Assembly (NCBI GenBank): GCA_028706415.1
Contig: JAQWBK010000028.1
Span: 1 to 16,626, forward strand
DNA length: 16,626 nucleotides
From: Oscillospiraceae bacterium
GTDB taxonomy: Bacteria > Bacillota > Clostridia > Oscillospirales > Acutalibacteraceae
Direction of reading: 5' to 3'
In this document: one piece after another, positions 14,979 through 16,626 of the stretch
Layout: each line of letters opens with the position of its first letter
Position numbering within the stretch: the first letter of the stretch is position 1
Notes under the pieces: generated by a model
Told to the model about the DNA's origin: nothing
The model's database searches: none
What the model saw: only the letters and a program-made list of their open reading frames with translations
Made by a program: the position numbers and the translations under genes

Positions 14979-15632
14979 TTATTTTAAGGGAATAAGCATT
15001 TCAAGATAATAAAAGAGCACATTCTCTCGTTTATCTGAAAAGGCATCCAAAACATAGGTATTCCCATTATAATCAAATTTTGCACAACCACTATATTTGA
15101 TTTCGGAGTATCCTTCTACATCCGACATATCTGAATACGCAACGGTTACTCCGTTAATATTTCTTTGTGTGCCTTTATATTCATACCAATCGGTAATTTC
15201 TTCTTTATTGTTTGGAAAGAAGATTTTCAAAGAAATTTTATCATTATTTTCTTTATCATTATACCGGATATAACAGTTCAACCGGTTATAATGCGAATTA
15301 TCATTAATACCACCTTCGTCAAAGTTCAATAAAAAACTTACTTCCTTGGTATTTTTATAACTCAATTTTTCATACAGAAGATTAGGACAATATTCTTTAG
15401 CCTCTTCAACAGAATACATTTGTTTATTAGTTAAGGGCCAAGATGGGTCTTTGTGGTTTGCTCCATATATTAACATAAAATATGGAATTGCTATTGCTAT
15501 GACAAAACAAGCCGCAATCAAAGTGAATACTTTTTTTGAAATTAATCTTTTATTGCGTTTTACTGTCTGGGCATTGGCAATCAAATCATCGTCAATAAAG
15601 CTTATGGCATCTAGTAATTGCTCTCGTTTCAA
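14979..15632 (-). CDS. Membrane-anchored protein, probable anti-sigma factor
   Basis: A 217-residue protein with a charged cytoplasmic N-terminus (about 1-35), one membrane helix at about 36-57 and an external C-terminal domain of about 155 residues rich in Asn, Tyr, Lys and Asp. No named domain was recognised. Single-pass topology with a short cytosolic segment, encoded immediately after an ECF sigma gene, is typical of anti-sigma factors, hence the assignment. The start is a TTG at 15632, with an AGAAGG site 9 nt upstream lying inside the sigma gene. The TTG overlaps the sigma TGA stop as TTGA, so the two proteins are translationally coupled. What the outer domain senses cannot be told from the sequence. 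Confidence 0.7.
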   Translation of the reverse strand: MKREQLLDAISFIDDDLIANAQTVKRNKRLISKKVFTLIAACFVIAIAIPYFMLIYGANHKDPSWPLTNKQMYSVEEAKEYCPNLLYEKLSYKNTKEVSFLLNFDEGGINDNSHYNRLNCYIRYNDKENNDKISLKIFFPNNKEEITDWYEYKGTQRNINGVTVAYSDMSDVEGYSEIKYSGCAKFDYNGNTYVLDAFSDKRENVLFYYLEMLIPLK

Positions 15633-16186
15633 AATTCTACACCTTCTTTAATGAGATAGTCTTTAAGTTTGTTTCTTGTTCTATACAGCATGGATTTTAC
15701 CTTGCTTTCACTCATGTAATAATCTTTTGATATTTGGGAGATAGAATCAAAAAACCAATATCTTCTTAAAAACACGTTACATGAAGCCCGGTCAAGATTA
15801 CATAAAAACTCACTGATTAATTCTCCAAGATACTTAGTTTCATATTCCTGTTCTACTTTTTCTGTTCCGGAGACACATTCTTCAAGTTCAGTCAATGAGA
15901 TTTCAATTTCGGGGTTTCTTTTTTTTGCGTGATAATAATTATATTTTTTAAGTGCAATGTTACGGACAATTCTGCAAAGATATGCTGAGAGCACCTGTGG
16001 CTTGGCTGGTGGTATTGCATTCCAAGCACCCAAATATGAATCGTTTAAACATTCATTAACATCTTCGTCATTGAAAAGAACATTCATAGCAATGCGTTTA
16101 AATAGACTTCCATATTTAGTTATAGTTTCGCTGATGGCCATTTCCGAGCGTTCCCAATATAGTTCAATTATCTGCCTATCATCCAA
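15629..16186 (-). CDS. ECF-type RNA polymerase sigma factor
   Basis: A 185-residue sigma-70 family protein of the extracytoplasmic-function type, which directs RNA polymerase to a dedicated promoter set. Region 2 spans about residues 10-85 (DEDVNECLNDSYLGAWNAI, then LSAYLCRIVRNIALKKY). Region 4 spans about 125-180 and carries the helix-turn-helix SISQISKDYYMSESKVKSMLYRTRNKL. Regions 1.1 and 3 are missing, as expected for this class. The start is a TTG at 16186: an AAGGAGG site lies 7 nt upstream, and the ATG touching that site is out of frame and stops after four codons. It is followed directly by the probable anti-sigma gene. The subgroup resembles Clostridia sigma factors of unknown stimulus. 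Confidence 0.92.
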   Translation of the reverse strand: MDDRQIIELYWERSEMAISETITKYGSLFKRIAMNVLFNDEDVNECLNDSYLGAWNAIPPAKPQVLSAYLCRIVRNIALKKYNYYHAKKRNPEIEISLTELEECVSGTEKVEQEYETKYLGELISEFLCNLDRASCNVFLRRYWFFDSISQISKDYYMSESKVKSMLYRTRNKLKDYLIKEGVEF

Positions 16187-16233
16187 ATTTCATCCTCCTT
16201 TATATCAATTAAAGGATTCCCTCACCTATTAAC

Positions 16234-16258
16234 TACGAAAACAATTAATTTGGTTGCA
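16234..16258 (-). promoter_or_regulatory. Candidate autoregulated ECF promoter
   Basis: On the minus strand, TGCAAC (16253-16258) is followed after 15 nt by CGTA (16234-16237). This resembles the TGAAAC-N16-CGTA layout of Bacillus sigma-W-type ECF promoters, about 45 nt before the sigma gene. ECF genes often control themselves, which makes the match more plausible, but it is only a pattern match. Confidence 0.4.
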
Positions 16259-16342
16259 TGTATTCTATAAATTTTTATATTTATATTTTAATGTGTATAT
16301 TTTATCTGCAACCGATTCACTTTTATATATCCGTACATATAA

Positions 16343-16499
16343 GGTCACCTCTAAAAACCCCTTCCGGTGTCTTCCGGCACAATTTCCGCCGGACTGCGTC
16401 AAACCTCCTCGTAAGGTGGAAAGCTTTGCTTCGTCGGCTTTCCTTGTCCGACAAAAATTCTGCTCGGAATCCGTTCAAAACGGGTTTTTAGAGGTGACC
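16343..16499. mobile_element. 157-bp MITE-like element with ATAA target duplication
   Basis: Perfect 18-bp terminal inverted repeats, ggtcacctctaaaaaccc at 16343-16360 and the complement at 16482-16499, are flanked on both sides by ATAA (16339-16342 and 16500-16503). There is no transposase and no open frame with a ribosome binding site. Intact ends and duplication suggest a fairly recent insertion. Internal blocks such as TTTCCGCC, GCGTC and CTCCTCG also occur in the 158-bp repeats, although the ends differ. Confidence 0.88.
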
Positions 16500-16540
16500 A
16501 TAATTCTATTATACCAATAATTATCCAAAACGCTATAGCT

Positions 16541-16626
16541 TTTATTGTCTCAACTATTGGTTTAAAACCTTCGCCTTCCAGGCGAAGAATTTGAGACGGT
16601 GTTGACCGATAAATTCTTCGCGCTCT
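16541..16626. repeat. Hairpin-forming repeat, right copy (cut by window edge)
   Basis: The reverse complement of this 86-nt stretch equals 3304-3389 with one mismatch. The matching ends at 16541 on the left; on the right it runs off the window, so by comparison about 20 nt or more of the hairpin arm are missing. The two copies face each other across about 13 kb. Confidence 0.85.

Noticed and set aside
16254..16520. Open frames across the 157-bp element near the right edge
   Set aside because: They translate through terminal inverted repeats and AT-rich leader sequence, with no ribosome site or protein-like pattern.
1..16626. CRISPR array, phage or defence system
   Set aside because: No regularly spaced short repeats, no cas, integrase, toxin or nuclease genes were found; repeats present are few, dispersed and inverted-repeat based.

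Overview
The window looks like chromosomal DNA of an endospore-forming, low-to-mid GC Clostridia-type Firmicute, plausibly an Oscillospirales/Ruminococcaceae relative. The clues are a germination protein (YpeB), a YtvI-like sporulation membrane protein, strong AGGAGG-type ribosome binding sites, consensus sigma-A promoters, TTG starts, and a Firmicute-type ACT-domain protein next to hom. The genus is inference. No phage, plasmid, CRISPR or defence genes were seen.

Layout from left to right. (1) 166-3145, minus strand: a two-gene purine module, purA then guaA (the AMP and GMP branches), driven by a good sigma-A promoter and closed by a hairpin at 166-193. (2) 3146-3536: a 0.4 kb gene-free block full of hairpins, including one copy of a repeat that recurs inverted at the right edge of the window. 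(3) 3537-7599, minus strand: an aspartate-family operon, ACT-domain protein > hom > thrB > lysC, from one clear promoter. Threonine synthase is not present. (4) 7700-10410: ytvI (plus) and ypeB (minus), two sporulation/germination genes that converge on a shared 20-bp hairpin terminator. A striking 29-bp hairpin lies upstream of ytvI. (5) 10532-10689: first copy of a 158-bp MITE-like repeat. (6) 10752-13357, minus strand: a zinc-type ABC uptake operon, znuA > znuC > znuB, with promoter and candidate operator. (7) 13525-13708: a lone tRNA-Val(GAC) with a perfect consensus promoter and its own terminator. (8) 13754-14696: a pyridoxamine/pyridoxal kinase as a single transcription unit. (9) 14707-14864: second copy of the 158-bp repeat. 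(10) 14979-16258, minus strand: an ECF sigma factor and a membrane-anchored partner, both starting at TTG and overlapping by TTGA, with a candidate autoregulated promoter. (11) 16343-16626: a different 157-bp MITE-like element with an ATAA target duplication, then the inverted second copy of the repeat from region 2.

Most genes are housekeeping. The less ordinary content is in the intergenic DNA: at least three families of small non-coding inverted-repeat elements. Two ~157-bp elements with different ends share short internal blocks, and a 54-bp hairpin carries ends like those of one of them. The sigma/anti-sigma pair is the most distinctive coding unit; the function of its regulon cannot be read from this window.
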